A stretch of 36,997 bases of DNA, from the NCBI GenBank assembly GCA_014728085.1, contig WJMF01000049.1:1-36997 (forward strand), read 5' to 3'. Source of the DNA: Candidatus Zhuqueibacterota bacterium. GTDB taxonomy: Bacteria; Zhuqueibacterota; Zhuqueibacteria; Residuimicrobiales; Oceaniaggregativiventaceae. The position numbers were made by a program, and so were the translations under genes. The notes under the pieces were generated by a model. The model saw only the letters and a list, made by a program, of their open reading frames with translations. It was not told where the DNA came from and did not search any database. Positions 8,231 to 18,080 of this stretch are shown here, in pieces; the first letter of the stretch is position 1; every line of letters begins with the position of its first letter.

Positions 8231-10984
8231 TTAATGAATTTGCTGGTTTGCACACGCGTTCCGGCAATTGATCAGCCATGCTGCATAATCCTGAGTATCG
8301 ATTTCTCCGTCCAGATTCAAATCCGAAACCGCATAGGGCTTCGGATCGGACGTGCGTTCATTGTACCAATACACATAGTCGGCACTGGTAATGCTACCAT
8401 CCTGATTACAATCACCGGCGACCAGTCCCCAGACTCCGGTTGCAAGTTCCTTGCTGGCAGCCGGCGAAAAATATTGCCCGCGCCCGCTGCTAAAATCATA
8501 ACCACTTGTTTCTCCTCCCTCACAGGCCAAGAGCGACCGAGTCTGAACCGACAGGTGATTTCTATGCTGCAAAAAAAGCAAATACGATCCCGTCGCCAGC
8601 CCGGTCATGGCAATTTCCGTATTCGCGTGTTCGTCCATAATCATTCCGTCACTGTTCAGGAAAAGACTGGTATCCTTTACAGCGATATCACCGGAAGGGG
8701 ATTTAAATCCGACCAGTATCCAGTCGATGGCATTTTCGGGTATATCCTGAACTTGCCTCGGATTGGCTGCATAAGGAGATCGATTCGGCAGCGGGCCATA
8801 AGCGAGCCCTTTTTGCATGTTGCCGTCGGCCGGATCATAAGCGCCTTCCAGTACGGCGGTTATTTGAATAAAGGGATAAAGAGACGGATCAAACTCACAA
8901 GCGCCTACATCCACAGCTGCGGTACCGTCGCGGTCGCCATCCAGAGGCCGGGATCTGTTCTCGTAATCGAAATCAGGCGCATGTGCCGATCCTGCCGTGT
9001 CAATAGCTGCGGATGTGGCGAGCAGGGAAAAGTTGTGATTTTCAGCATCAAAAAATTCAGGGTCGCCAAAAACCGGAAAATCGCCGCTGATTTCATATGC
9101 ATCGGCTCCGACCAGATCATCGATCAAATTGAATTCGGCTATGAGATTATCCAGAGCGTCAGGGTGCGCCTTGAGTTGATAACCGATATTCTGGCTGAGC
9201 AAATTGTTGCTGATAATAATATCTTCATCTTCGGGTACTCTGCTTTCGAGATAGATGCCGCCACCGACTGGCCACGCCCCAACAAAATGACCGCAACCAT
9301 ACACTGTATTGTTTAGCACATAGATCCGCTTTTTGACACCTGTATAAGGGGATACCCAGTTTGTGATGCTGATACCGGTCGAATAACAATTGTAAACGAT
9401 ATTGTTATAAACATGAACATTTTCAACCGTACCGCCCTGTTCAGCACCGACAGCAATGCCGACAGGTGTGGATACGACATTATTATAGACATGAACATCA
9501 TAAAGATGATCAGGTGGTGAGGAACTATAGGCATCGATATAAATGCCCACCTCACCATCCTCATGGATGGCCGGATCGTAATTCCCGGGCAGATCGTAAA
9601 CGTGATTGTGATGAACCGATCCCGAATAGCAATGGGTTTTTACATCGATTCCCTCCCCCCCCAAAGCCAAACCAACACCGTCATGTACTTTATTATATGA
9701 CAATTCAAAATCATGACAATGAGAAACAGAGAGACACTCCTGGGTACCGCCGTTAACCGCTCTGCGTATATCATTGCCGTTGACCTCCATAAAAGCAGCG
9801 TCGGATATATAGATACCCGAAGAGCGCGTATCATAGGTGGTGCAGTTTAAAATATCGACATGTTCGCATCGGGTGCACATGATTCCGGCCCAGGTGGAAT
9901 TTTGAAACGCGAGTCCATCGAGCCGTATATGCTGTTTGCCATCTATGCGAAACAATCCACCCCAGCCATTCAAATCTATATCCGTGCCGTCGATTACCAC
10001 CTCGCCAATATCCGCTTCCGACTGATAGGTAACCGGAAGCGTCGCCTTGCCGCTGTATTGGGGGCGTACGGCTTCATTATAAATACCTGCTGCAATGTGA
10101 ACCACCGTTCCCGGCCCGGCGATATCAGCGGCAGCCTGAATGGACGCAAACGCCATTACCGGCGTGCGCCCGTCATTCTGGTCATTGCCCCCACTCTGAT
10201 TTACATATAAATGCGGAATGTCGGGAATCTGATAGGAAACAAGATCATAATACATGCGACCAGAAGGGGTAATCGTACTGTTCGAACCGGCTTTACCCAC
10301 TTCAACGATCGAGCCCGCAGCTTGGGTGTGTTGAACGTTGGTTATTTCGCGAACCAGAATGTCGTTTATCCTCACCCGCAATACGGTGTCTATTTCATAT
10401 TCGAGCGTAATCTTCTGCCAGTCATTGATGATACTGAATTCCCCGTCAGCATAGTCATACCGGGTGCCCGCTTGTGGATCACGCCATTCAAGAAAACCAT
10501 AGTAATTTCCCCCGCTCTGCCGGACACGAAGGGCTGCAATAATATGCCATGACGCACCACCCTTGATATCTGCTATACGAAAGGACTTGGCCGGTATCCA
10601 ATTGCCCTCGTCCGGTATGGTGACACTATTGGGATGAAACCAAAACCTTAAAGCGCCCGAATCAGCCGGCATCAAATCGCTCTGATACAAATAACTTTCC
10701 CCCGTACCGACCTCTACCCCCAATCCGGTCGAACCGGCCATCCCCTCAGCGGCGATGAGTTGAGGTTGAGCCGCCGGATTCGAAGCGGGCACTTTGTCCC
10801 AATCGGCCAGGGTTCCTTCAAAATCATCCTCGATAAGGGTCCAGGTCGCGGGTATAGAAGGTTGGGCATAAATCGATAAAAAGAAAAAGAGCAAAAAACA
10901 AACACACCTGTGGGTTACCTCTATATTTTGACTTTTTATTTGAGAGCCCTGCATGAAAATCCTGTTCAGGCAGCTTTTAAACAT
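8231..10984 (-). CDS. Secreted right-handed beta-helix (pectate lyase-like) protein with dockerin-like C-terminus
   Basis: About 917 residues. The signal peptide is RCVCFLLFFFLSIYAQ. ATG 10984 is chosen because AAGGATG lies upstream; the frame is open to 11065 and the start is not certain. After the signal comes a concanavalin-like domain (about 45-265, IEDDFEGTLADWDK to MYYDLVSY). A parallel beta-helix follows (about 265-690) with DUF1565-like start YVNQSGGNDQNDGRTP and rungs such as VYNNVVSTPVGIAVG and VYNNIVYNCYSTGI, then the usual post-helix block AVDVGACEFDPSLYP. The last ~215 residues repeat the module of the downstream gene (VLEGAYDPADGN, IDWILVGF, QHRNHLS) and end in dockerin-like GDCNQDGSITSADYVYWY. 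Likely role: binding or lysis of an acidic polysaccharide such as pectin. The catalytic residues were not identified. Confidence 0.82.
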   Translation of the reverse strand: MFKSCLNRIFMQGSQIKSQNIEVTHRCVCFLLFFFLSIYAQPSIPATWTLIEDDFEGTLADWDKVPASNPAAQPQLIAAEGMAGSTGLGVEVGTGESYLYQSDLMPADSGALRFWFHPNSVTIPDEGNWIPAKSFRIADIKGGASWHIIAALRVRQSGGNYYGFLEWRDPQAGTRYDYADGEFSIINDWQKITLEYEIDTVLRVRINDILVREITNVQHTQAAGSIVEVGKAGSNSTITPSGRMYYDLVSYQIPDIPHLYVNQSGGNDQNDGRTPVMAFASIQAAADIAGPGTVVHIAAGIYNEAVRPQYSGKATLPVTYQSEADIGEVVIDGTDIDLNGWGGLFRIDGKQHIRLDGLAFQNSTWAGIMCTRCEHVDILNCTTYDTRSSGIYISDAAFMEVNGNDIRRAVNGGTQECLSVSHCHDFELSYNKVHDGVGLALGGEGIDVKTHCYSGSVHHNHVYDLPGNYDPAIHEDGEVGIYIDAYSSSPPDHLYDVHVYNNVVSTPVGIAVGAEQGGTVENVHVYNNIVYNCYSTGISITNWVSPYTGVKKRIYVLNNTVYGCGHFVGAWPVGGGIYLESRVPEDEDIIISNNLLSQNIGYQLKAHPDALDNLIAEFNLIDDLVGADAYEISGDFPVFGDPEFFDAENHNFSLLATSAAIDTAGSAHAPDFDYENRSRPLDGDRDGTAAVDVGACEFDPSLYPFIQITAVLEGAYDPADGNMQKGLAYGPLPNRSPYAANPRQVQDIPENAIDWILVGFKSPSGDIAVKDTSLFLNSDGMIMDEHANTEIAMTGLATGSYLLFLQHRNHLSVQTRSLLACEGGETSGYDFSSGRGQYFSPAASKELATGVWGLVAGDCNQDGSITSADYVYWYNERTSDPKPYAVSDLNLDGEIDTQDYAAWLINCRNACANQQIH

Positions 10985-11207
10985 TTGTTCATCCTTTTCA
11001 TCTTTGTTTTTATGCAACGAGACATGCATTTGATTCCAATATAAATTTTTCGTATGCTCTATCATAATTAAATCGCTGTCATTTTGAATAAATGTGTTTC
11101 AGATCACAGTGCAGTGCCGGGATTTTCGATTTTCCTTGATTCATGCGCAAGGCTTGCTCGCTGTAGCGCCCGCGTCCGATGGCTGGGATGAACTTACCAA
11201 TTCACAC

Positions 11208-11236
11208 TTGTGATTGTATCCTGACTTTTGTATACT
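11208..11236 (+). promoter_or_regulatory. Sigma70-like promoter of the T9SS cargo gene at 11283
   Basis: TTGTGA at 11208-11213, a 17-nt spacer, and TATACT at 11231-11236, 46 nt before the start codon in the divergent intergenic region. This is one of the best hexamer matches in the window. The promoter for the divergent minus-strand operon was not identified. Confidence 0.55.
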
Positions 11237-11282
11237 GGAAAAGCAGGACCGAGTTAAAGAACTATGGTAGAGGGGAATTCGA

Positions 11283-12476
11283 ATGACAGCAACCCCAAAA
11301 AGATGGATGCTGCTGCTGGTTACCTTTGTACTCTTTGTGCAAACGCCCGCAGATTGTCAAAGCCGCAAAACCGCTTTGCCACAAACAACAGGACCGATAT
11401 CCCTGGATATCCCTGCCCGTTCCGACAGCGCCTGCGGCGGTGCCGAATTTGCCGACCGGATCGCCGGTTTAAACCTTAAAGAACGAGAAATCAAAATTAT
11501 CAATGAAATCTTGTCCGGCAATGTTCCCTCCTTCTGCCGCAACCTGCAGCCGGTAACCGTCAGGCAGAGCATTGATTCCAGGCTATACGAATTCACATAT
11601 TACACGGTTTGCGACTATATGGCGGTGGGCTCGGACCAGGATTACCTCTATGTACCTGTGACACCGTCGACAGCCCAATATGTGGCAGACCAGTTGAATT
11701 GCTCGCTTCCGACCGCAAAAATGGTAGACCAGATTTATGTCGCGGCAGTATTGAAACTGAGACCGCAACCTATTGCACCTTCCGATCAAATGACCACCGT
11801 ACCCGTATTCAAACATCACACCGATTCCATTCGGCAGCAAATCCGCAAAAGCGGTTATGAGCGCCTGCCTGACGCCATTCTTGCCGGCCATAAAAAGGAC
11901 ATTATTCTTTCGAACAAAATCTATAGCGGCGACAGATCGTATGATCGGGTGGTGATCTATGGCTGGCATAAAAGCGAAAACCGTCCCATACAGCCTGTAT
12001 ACAACGGCCATAATGCCCGCTATGCCGACTATTCGCACGGCGTTCGCCTGGTTTTCAAGCAGGCTGACCTGAGCGGCGATGCTTGCAAAATTGCCGACAT
12101 TCTCAAAGATGCCCGTCTCTCCGCCCTGATCAGCGGTGAAGGTGACATACAAAAATCGCGGTATCCGGCCCTGGCAATATCTTCTGTAAAAAAACAGATT
12201 GACCCGCGGCGGTTGCATTTCAAACTCTACCAAAATTTTCCCAATCCCTTTAATCCGCGGACAACCATAACCTATTTTTTGCTAAAGCCGGCGTTCGTTG
12301 AATTGAGCGTGCATAATTTGCTCGGTCGCAAGGTATCCAAGCTGATCGATAAATGCCAGGATGCGGGTGAACATTGTGTTCATTTTAACGGTATGCATCT
12401 TGCCAGCGGTGCATATTATTATAAACTGTCAACAGGTGATACTGAACAAACGAAAAAAATGCTCTTTATTCGCTAG
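11283..12476 (+). CDS. T9SS type A sorting-domain protein of unknown function
   Basis: A 397-residue secreted protein. Signal peptide in residues 1-27 (KRWMLLLVTFVLFVQTPADC). The central region (about 50-290) contains YLYVPVTPSTAQYVAD, VIYGWHKSENRPIQPVY and NARYADYSHGVRLV. The set GWH...PIQP...Y.DYSHG.R marks a family of exported bacterial proteins I know only as uncharacterised; the conserved His and Asp could be catalytic. The C-terminal ~80 residues (from about 315) are a T9SS sorting domain with YQNFPNPFNPRTTI and the closing ASGAYYYKL and KKMLFIR. GAGGGG precedes the ATG by 7 nt. It should be exported across the outer membrane and anchored or released. Confidence 0.82.
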   Translation: MTATPKRWMLLLVTFVLFVQTPADCQSRKTALPQTTGPISLDIPARSDSACGGAEFADRIAGLNLKEREIKIINEILSGNVPSFCRNLQPVTVRQSIDSRLYEFTYYTVCDYMAVGSDQDYLYVPVTPSTAQYVADQLNCSLPTAKMVDQIYVAAVLKLRPQPIAPSDQMTTVPVFKHHTDSIRQQIRKSGYERLPDAILAGHKKDIILSNKIYSGDRSYDRVVIYGWHKSENRPIQPVYNGHNARYADYSHGVRLVFKQADLSGDACKIADILKDARLSALISGEGDIQKSRYPALAISSVKKQIDPRRLHFKLYQNFPNPFNPRTTITYFLLKPAFVELSVHNLLGRKVSKLIDKCQDAGEHCVHFNGMHLASGAYYYKLSTGDTEQTKKMLFIR

Positions 12477-12534
12477 TAGAACGGGTAATCAACTGAAAAC
12501 GGTATCACTCGAAACAAAAACACGAGGTTTCTAG

Positions 12535-13242
12535 ATGCACATATTGATTACAGGAACCAGCTCAGGTATAGGCTATGGTCTGGGGCGGGAATTCGCCAAC
12601 CAGGGTGCCACCGTGTGGGGAATCAGCCGCAGATCAGCCGGTGACCTGGAACAGAAAGCGCTTTACCACCATCTACAGCTCGATCTGACCGACTATGAGA
12701 AGGTGCGGCAAAACCTGCCTTCCTTTATTAAGGATGCACAGGCGTTTGACCTGGTCATTCTCAACGCTGGCGTGCTGGGTGAGATCAAATGGATGCAGGA
12801 ACTGGATGTAGATGAAATGAAGCGGGTGATGGAGATCAATGTCTGGGCCAATAAGGTGTTGCTCGATCTGTTGTTTCATCATCCCGGCAAGATCAAACAG
12901 GTGATCGCCATGTCCACCAAAGCCTCCCTGCGCAGCTCGCCGGGATGGGGACCTTATTCTGTTTCCAAAGCTGCGCTGAATATGTTGATGAACGTTTATG
13001 CAAACGAACACCCAAAAACGCATTTCAATGCGTTTGCTCCCGGACTGGTCGACAGTGAAATCCAGGAAACCATCTATCAAATAAAAGAAACCGAAAAGTA
13101 CCCCACCATCAAAAAGCTGCAGCAGGCGCGCTATACCGAGACCATGCCCGACCCCGAAACAGCCGCGCCAATGCTGATCAAGAGCATGCAAAAGGCACTC
13201 GACTATGACAATGGCACATTTGTCGATGTCAGAGAGATGTAA
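12535..13242 (+). CDS. Short-chain dehydrogenase/reductase (SDR)
   Basis: A 235-residue cytoplasmic NAD(P)-dependent oxidoreductase with a complete classical SDR set: TGTSSGIG at residues 6-13 (cofactor binding), LNAG (helix-4 motif), catalytic Ser127 in AMSTKAS, and Tyr141 and Lys145 in YSVSK. The Arg-Arg after the second strand (GISRRSAG) suggests NADP(H) preference. Substrate unknown. It starts 58 nt after the preceding cargo gene on the same strand. No clear Shine-Dalgarno sequence (a weak CGAGG upstream). Confidence 0.93.
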   Translation: MHILITGTSSGIGYGLGREFANQGATVWGISRRSAGDLEQKALYHHLQLDLTDYEKVRQNLPSFIKDAQAFDLVILNAGVLGEIKWMQELDVDEMKRVMEINVWANKVLLDLLFHHPGKIKQVIAMSTKASLRSSPGWGPYSVSKAALNMLMNVYANEHPKTHFNAFAPGLVDSEIQETIYQIKETEKYPTIKKLQQARYTETMPDPETAAPMLIKSMQKALDYDNGTFVDVREM

Positions 13243-13343
13243 ACAGGGGCCTCGCTTGTTCAAGCAGGATTCGAATAAACAAGGCGTTTTGAAAAAATTT
13301 TGTTAAAGTTGTTGCACCTCTGTAAAAATATTTATATAATAAA

Positions 13344-15260
13344 ATGTCAGTAAAACAAATGAACCGAAAAACAGTGTTGTTGAATCACAACATATTATTT
13401 TTATTCATTTGCACCATAGTTATGGGGATATCAACTCTTGCGGCACAACCCGGCCGCGAGATCATTTATCAGGAAGATTTTCAAGACGGCAAGGCGCAAG
13501 ACTGGGACCTGGAAGCGCCCTGGCAGTTGCAAACAGAATCCGCCAATACATTTTTGCACGGAAAAAACCATACCTGGGCGATTTACACCAGGGGCAATGC
13601 ATGGACGAATTATGATCTGGAGTGCCAGATCAAATTTGCAGGCGATAGCGGTTTTCACATCAATCTTTTCCTCACGGACAATGATCGCTACTTTATCGCG
13701 TTTCATCCCAACAATCTCAATCTGTATAAAGAGAGTCCCTGGGGAACGGTTGACAAGCTGGCAGAGCACGAAGAGGATTTTTCCAAAAACACGTGGCATA
13801 TGGTGGAGATCAGCACCGCAAACGACAGTTTTAACATCACCATTGACGACAAGTCACTCATTCAATATCAGGAAACAAATGCACTGCGAATCGGTAGCAT
13901 AGGATTTGAAACCCTGGACAAATCCTCGGTCTATGTCGATAACATCATCGTTTCCCGGAAATCGAGTGCAGCCACATCCACCTTTCACGGTCTCGGTGAC
14001 TTGCCTGGCTGGGGAATCAATAGCAAGGCCTATGGAGTGTCTGCGGATGGTGCGGTTGTGGTGGGAGAGAGTTATTCTGAAAACGGCCCGGAAGCCTTTC
14101 GCTGGACCACGGGATCTCAAATGGTTGGTCTGGGAGATTTAAAGCCGGGCAGATTTTCATCATCAGCTCTGCAAGTCGCGGCCAGCGGCTCGGTTGCAGT
14201 CGGCAACAGTATTATCGACGATGAATGGGGTTATGAGGCGTTTCGCTGGTCAGCCGGCACCGGTATGACCGGACTGGACGATCTTGCCGGGGGCGACTTT
14301 TACAGCAGCGCCAACGATGTTTCGGCAGACGGATCGGTTATTGTTGGCGAGAGCAAATCGGCAACCAGCACTGAAGCGTTTCGCTGGACATCGGCCACCG
14401 GCATGGTGGCGCTGGGTATTCTGCCCGGCAGTGTCGAAAGCCATGCGCAAGCGGTTTCTGATGACGGATCGGTGGTGGTGGGATACACTGAACGCAGCGC
14501 TTTTTACTGGACCTCTACCGGCGGCTTGACCAACCTCGGCAATGGCTACCGGGCCTATGGCCTTAATCCGAATGGCTCTGTTATCGTCGGTATTCTACGG
14601 CAGGCGAGCGGCGACCAGCTGGTCAAATGGAATGCAGCGCATCAGGCCGATACCCTGGGGGTATTGCCGGACAAGGGCAATTATACCGCACAGCTCTACA
14701 AAACTTCAAAAAACGGCGATATTATTGTCGGCTATTACCTGGACAGTAACGCCAAAGAAAAAGCTTTTATATGGACCCCTGCGCATGGCCTGCTCGACCT
14801 GCAATATGCCATGGAAAGTATTTATGGCTTTGATTTAAACGGCTGGACCCTGGTTGCTGCCACGAACATTTCCGATGACGGTTCTACTATTGTCGGTTGG
14901 GGAACCAATCCGGCCGGAAATACCGAGGCCTGGATCGCCCGCCTTTCCGCGCAAACAGGGGTTGACACCATAAAGACCTCAAAGGTGAAAAGGCCCCGGG
15001 AATTCCAGTTGCATCAAAACCATCCCAATCCGTTCAATTCAGCCACTACCATACATTATGATCTTCGAATCAGTGGTCGTGTGGTTCTGAAAATCTACAA
15101 CCTGAGCGGCCAAACCGTGGCAACCCTGACCGATGCCATTCAATCTCCTGGTCGGCACACTATCACCTGGCAACCGAAGGCATTGCCTTCCGGCCTCTAT
15201 TTCTGCAGATTGCAGGTCGGTGATTACTCACAAACGCGAAAATTCATTTTGCAAAAATAA
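13344..15260 (+). CDS. Secreted HAF-repeat protein with LamG-like domain and T9SS sorting domain
   Basis: A 638-residue exported protein. The signal peptide ends near residue 34 (FLFICTIVMGISTLAAQ). Residues 40-205 form a concanavalin-like/DUF1080-type sandwich (EDFQDGKAQDWDL, VEISTANDSFNITID, VYVDNIIVSRK). Residues 210-530 hold about seven HAF-type repeats of the pattern A-x-x-VSADGSVVVGES...EAFRWT...GLGDL, which probably fold as a propeller-like surface domain. The C-terminal ~85 residues are a T9SS domain (HQNHPNPFNSATTI, closing SGLYFCRLQVG and RKFILQK). No enzyme motif is visible, so a binding or surface-structure role is likely. The start is at ATG 13344 or 13359 (MNRK); the upstream sequence is AT-rich with no Shine-Dalgarno. 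Confidence 0.85.
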   Translation: MSVKQMNRKTVLLNHNILFLFICTIVMGISTLAAQPGREIIYQEDFQDGKAQDWDLEAPWQLQTESANTFLHGKNHTWAIYTRGNAWTNYDLECQIKFAGDSGFHINLFLTDNDRYFIAFHPNNLNLYKESPWGTVDKLAEHEEDFSKNTWHMVEISTANDSFNITIDDKSLIQYQETNALRIGSIGFETLDKSSVYVDNIIVSRKSSAATSTFHGLGDLPGWGINSKAYGVSADGAVVVGESYSENGPEAFRWTTGSQMVGLGDLKPGRFSSSALQVAASGSVAVGNSIIDDEWGYEAFRWSAGTGMTGLDDLAGGDFYSSANDVSADGSVIVGESKSATSTEAFRWTSATGMVALGILPGSVESHAQAVSDDGSVVVGYTERSAFYWTSTGGLTNLGNGYRAYGLNPNGSVIVGILRQASGDQLVKWNAAHQADTLGVLPDKGNYTAQLYKTSKNGDIIVGYYLDSNAKEKAFIWTPAHGLLDLQYAMESIYGFDLNGWTLVAATNISDDGSTIVGWGTNPAGNTEAWIARLSAQTGVDTIKTSKVKRPREFQLHQNHPNPFNSATTIHYDLRISGRVVLKIYNLSGQTVATLTDAIQSPGRHTITWQPKALPSGLYFCRLQVGDYSQTRKFILQK

Positions 15261-15295
15261 CGGACTTGGTAAAAGGCCAAAATTGGAAAAGAATT

Positions 15296-15366
15296 CTCGC
15301 ACCAAGCCACAGAGCCTCAAAGAAAATGACAAGTAACCCCTTTGTGGCTTGGTGGCTCTGTGCGAG
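15296..15366 (+). repeat. Imperfect palindromic repeat of the CCAAGCCAC / GTGGCTTGG type
   Basis: CTCGCA at 15296-15301 is mirrored by TGCGAG at 15361-15366. Inside are ACCAAGCCAC (15301-15310) with GTGGCTTGGT (15344-15353), and CAGAGCC (15310-15316) with GGCTCTG (15354-15360). The inner pairs are in the order A, B, A', B' rather than nested, so alternative stems can form. It is in the position of a terminator behind the HAF-repeat gene but lacks a T-tract directly after the stem. The wording resembles the 'accaagccacaaag' palindromes scattered through many FCB and other genomes. Confidence 0.6.
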
Positions 15367-15710
15367 TGTTTTTGCCGAGAGGATTTTCTCTATATAAAAA
15401 AATCATCTGACATAAATCTCTCAAAAAATCATTAAAATTGAATGAAAATTATTTTATCGCGCCGTTAACGCAGTGAAAATAGGTGACCAATCGGGTCGCT
15501 GTTTTAAGCGGCAGATCAATATTTATTTTTGAAGGTATTATATTGTAGATATCCCCACAGAAATTTTTATCATCCTCGCAGGCAACCAAAGCAGAAACCA
15601 TATGTATGTAGAACAAATAAAAACGTTTGACTAAATTTTTATTTTACATTTTAATGACAAACTTGTATATTTCAGATTGATATACAGAAAACGTCATTCA
15701 GAGGGTTTAG
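15367..15710 (+). other. AT-rich leader region of the TonB receptor gene with a candidate promoter
   Basis: No gene is seen. TTGACT at 15627-15632 and TTTAAT at 15650-15655 with a 17-nt spacer form a plausible promoter 56 nt before the receptor start. The rest is AT-rich sequence in which I recognise no riboswitch or operator. Confidence 0.35.
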
Positions 15711-18068
15711 ATGAAATTTAAAATTATTATTACAATACTCGCTTTTGTTACCCTATCCATCGCTGCAGAGGACTTGACCCAAACGGTACGCGGTAGGGTC
15801 TATGATGCCACCACCTTACAGCCGCTCGTCGGCGCCAACGTGGTCATTCTCGACACTGATCCGCTCATGGGAGCCAGTACCAACCAGCAGGGAGAATTTC
15901 GCATCCCGAATGTTCCGGTCGGACGCATAACTGTCAAAGCGATGTACATCGGATATCATCCGGCTTTTGCCCGCAATGTGCTGGTCTATTCCGGTAAAGA
16001 GATGCATTTGCGCATCGAGCTTGAACAAAAGGTGATCGAAATGCAGGAAATCACCGTAGAGGCTCTGCCAAAGTACGAGGCGATCAATGACATGGCCGTA
16101 ACCAGTGCCCGTATGTTTACAGTAGAGGAAACAGACAAATACGCCGGCAGCCGCGGCGATGTGGCACGCATGGCTTCCAACTATGCCGGTGTTGCTTTTT
16201 CCAACGATTCCCGCAATGACATCGTTATTCGAGGTAACTCGCCGGCTGGTTTGCTCTGGCGTTTGAACGGTGTCGATATTCCCAATCCCAACCATTTCGC
16301 AATGGAAGGTACTACCGGTGGACCGGTGGGCATGCTGAACAATAACACGTTGGCCAATTCTGATTTCTTTACCGGCGCCTATCCGGCCGAATACGGCAAT
16401 GCCCTCTCCGGTGTGTTCGATCTGCGCCTGCGCAACGGCAATAATGACGAATATGAATACCTCGGACAGGTCGGATTCAACGGCTTTGAGATCGGTGCCG
16501 AAGGCCCGATCAGCCGAAAACAGGGCAGTTCCTTTCTCGGCAATTACCGTTATTCGACCCTCGATATGATGGATAAGCTCGGTATCGATTTCGGTGCCGC
16601 CGGCATTCCGCGTTATCAGGATTTTTCCGGCAAAATCGCCATTCCGCTCGAAAACGGCCGTATCGACTGGTTTGCCCTCTGGGGTACGAGCGAAATCGCC
16701 ATTCTCGATTCGGAAAGCGAAGACCAGGACTTTTATTCAGAAGAAGGACAGGACCTCTACAACGGCTCCACCATCGGCGCCAGCGGACTGAGCTATACCC
16801 GATTTCACAACAAAAACACCAGCTCCCGGTTTACCCTCTCCGGCACCTTTCAGAAAACCAATACCGACATTTTCAAACTGCAGGAGAATGAACGCCAGCG
16901 TGAACTGGATGACAATTATATCGAATACAAAGCTTCTTTTGATTATGTGCTCTCGCGACGGTTCAGCAATCGCTGGTCGGCCGAGAATGGCCTCAGCCTG
17001 GATCAGATGGGATTCGATCTCGATGGCCGGATTTATGATTTTGAGGATGAAGCGTTTTATCGATATTTTGACAATGAGCGCACTCTTGCAGATGGCCCCC
17101 TCTTTTCTCAGGTTTACAGCTCGTGGAAATTCAAACAAAGCGATGACCTGATCTACACCGCCGGTGGTAATCTATCTCACTTTGGCCTCAACGGCCATAC
17201 CGCACTCGATCCCCGGCTTGGGGTCTCCTATGCCTTGAATCCGTCACAGACGATGTCCCTGGCTTATGGCAAACACTCGCGGCTACAATGGTTATCCACC
17301 TATTATTTTACCGATGTGCTTGCCGGCAGGGCAGCCACAGCCACCAACACTGATCTCGATTTTACCAAAGCGCATCATCTCGTCCTTGGCTACGATCAGC
17401 TCTTTACCGAAAATCTGCGGCTGAAAGCCGAAGCTTATATCCAGTACCTCTATGATGTACCGGTAAGAAACATACCATCGAGCTATAGCATTTTAAATAC
17501 AGGAGCAGAATTCAACATCGATCTCTATGAAAATCTGGTCAATGCAGGAACCGGAAAAAATTACGGTCTTGAATTGACCCTGGAACGCTTTTACCATAAC
17601 GGCCTCTACTTTCTGATTACCTCCTCGCTGTTTGACTCGAAATACACGGGCAAAGACGGCATTGAGCGCAGCACCCAGTTTGATACCGATTTTGTCTCCA
17701 ATTTTTTACTGGGCAAAGAGTTTATCTTTAACGAGCGCAACACGCTTTTTTTCGATGTCAAGCTGGCCTGGGCCGGCGGCCGCCCCTATACGCCTATCGA
17801 CCTGGAGGCGAGCCGGGCGGCGAATGAGTTAAAATTCGATAACAGCAAAGCTTTCTCTGAACGGCATCCCAATTATTTGAAACTGGATTTCAAAGTCGGC
17901 TATCGCCTCAGTTCAGGGTCATATACCCAGGAATGGATGATCTATATCGAAAACCTGACCGATCACAAAAACGTGCTGGCCCAGTCCTTTGACAGTGTCT
18001 CAGGCGAAATCGAGACCGTCTATCAGCTCGGCGTTTTTCCGATGATGCAGTACAGGATATATTTTTAG
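15711..18068 (+). CDS. TonB-dependent outer-membrane receptor with N-terminal regulatory-like domain
   Basis: A 785-residue outer-membrane transporter. Signal peptide about 1-18. Residues 25-108 are a carboxypeptidase-regulatory-like domain (VRGRVYDATTLQPLVGANV, GEFRIPNVPVGR). EITVEA near 112 is a TonB-box-like stretch. The plug (about 125-260) contains IVIRGNSPAGLLWRLNGVD and ANSDFFTGAYPAEYGNALSG, and the rest is a beta barrel ending in aromatic YRIYF. It is smaller than typical SusC proteins (about 1000), and no SusD partner is encoded beside it, so it belongs to the broader FCB receptor group. The ligand is unknown; the neighbouring glycosidase-like cargo suggests an oligosaccharide, but this is inference. 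GAGGG lies 6-7 nt before the ATG. Confidence 0.92.
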   Translation: MKFKIIITILAFVTLSIAAEDLTQTVRGRVYDATTLQPLVGANVVILDTDPLMGASTNQQGEFRIPNVPVGRITVKAMYIGYHPAFARNVLVYSGKEMHLRIELEQKVIEMQEITVEALPKYEAINDMAVTSARMFTVEETDKYAGSRGDVARMASNYAGVAFSNDSRNDIVIRGNSPAGLLWRLNGVDIPNPNHFAMEGTTGGPVGMLNNNTLANSDFFTGAYPAEYGNALSGVFDLRLRNGNNDEYEYLGQVGFNGFEIGAEGPISRKQGSSFLGNYRYSTLDMMDKLGIDFGAAGIPRYQDFSGKIAIPLENGRIDWFALWGTSEIAILDSESEDQDFYSEEGQDLYNGSTIGASGLSYTRFHNKNTSSRFTLSGTFQKTNTDIFKLQENERQRELDDNYIEYKASFDYVLSRRFSNRWSAENGLSLDQMGFDLDGRIYDFEDEAFYRYFDNERTLADGPLFSQVYSSWKFKQSDDLIYTAGGNLSHFGLNGHTALDPRLGVSYALNPSQTMSLAYGKHSRLQWLSTYYFTDVLAGRAATATNTDLDFTKAHHLVLGYDQLFTENLRLKAEAYIQYLYDVPVRNIPSSYSILNTGAEFNIDLYENLVNAGTGKNYGLELTLERFYHNGLYFLITSSLFDSKYTGKDGIERSTQFDTDFVSNFLLGKEFIFNERNTLFFDVKLAWAGGRPYTPIDLEASRAANELKFDNSKAFSERHPNYLKLDFKVGYRLSSGSYTQEWMIYIENLTDHKNVLAQSFDSVSGEIETVYQLGVFPMMQYRIYF

Positions 18069-18080
18069 ACGTCCAGTCAA

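Noticed and set aside
8234-9316. 360-codon plus-strand frame opposite the beta-helix gene
   Set aside because: It is the reverse of a strongly supported secreted protein gene. Its translation is Ile/Arg-rich with no domain and no signal; a shadow frame.
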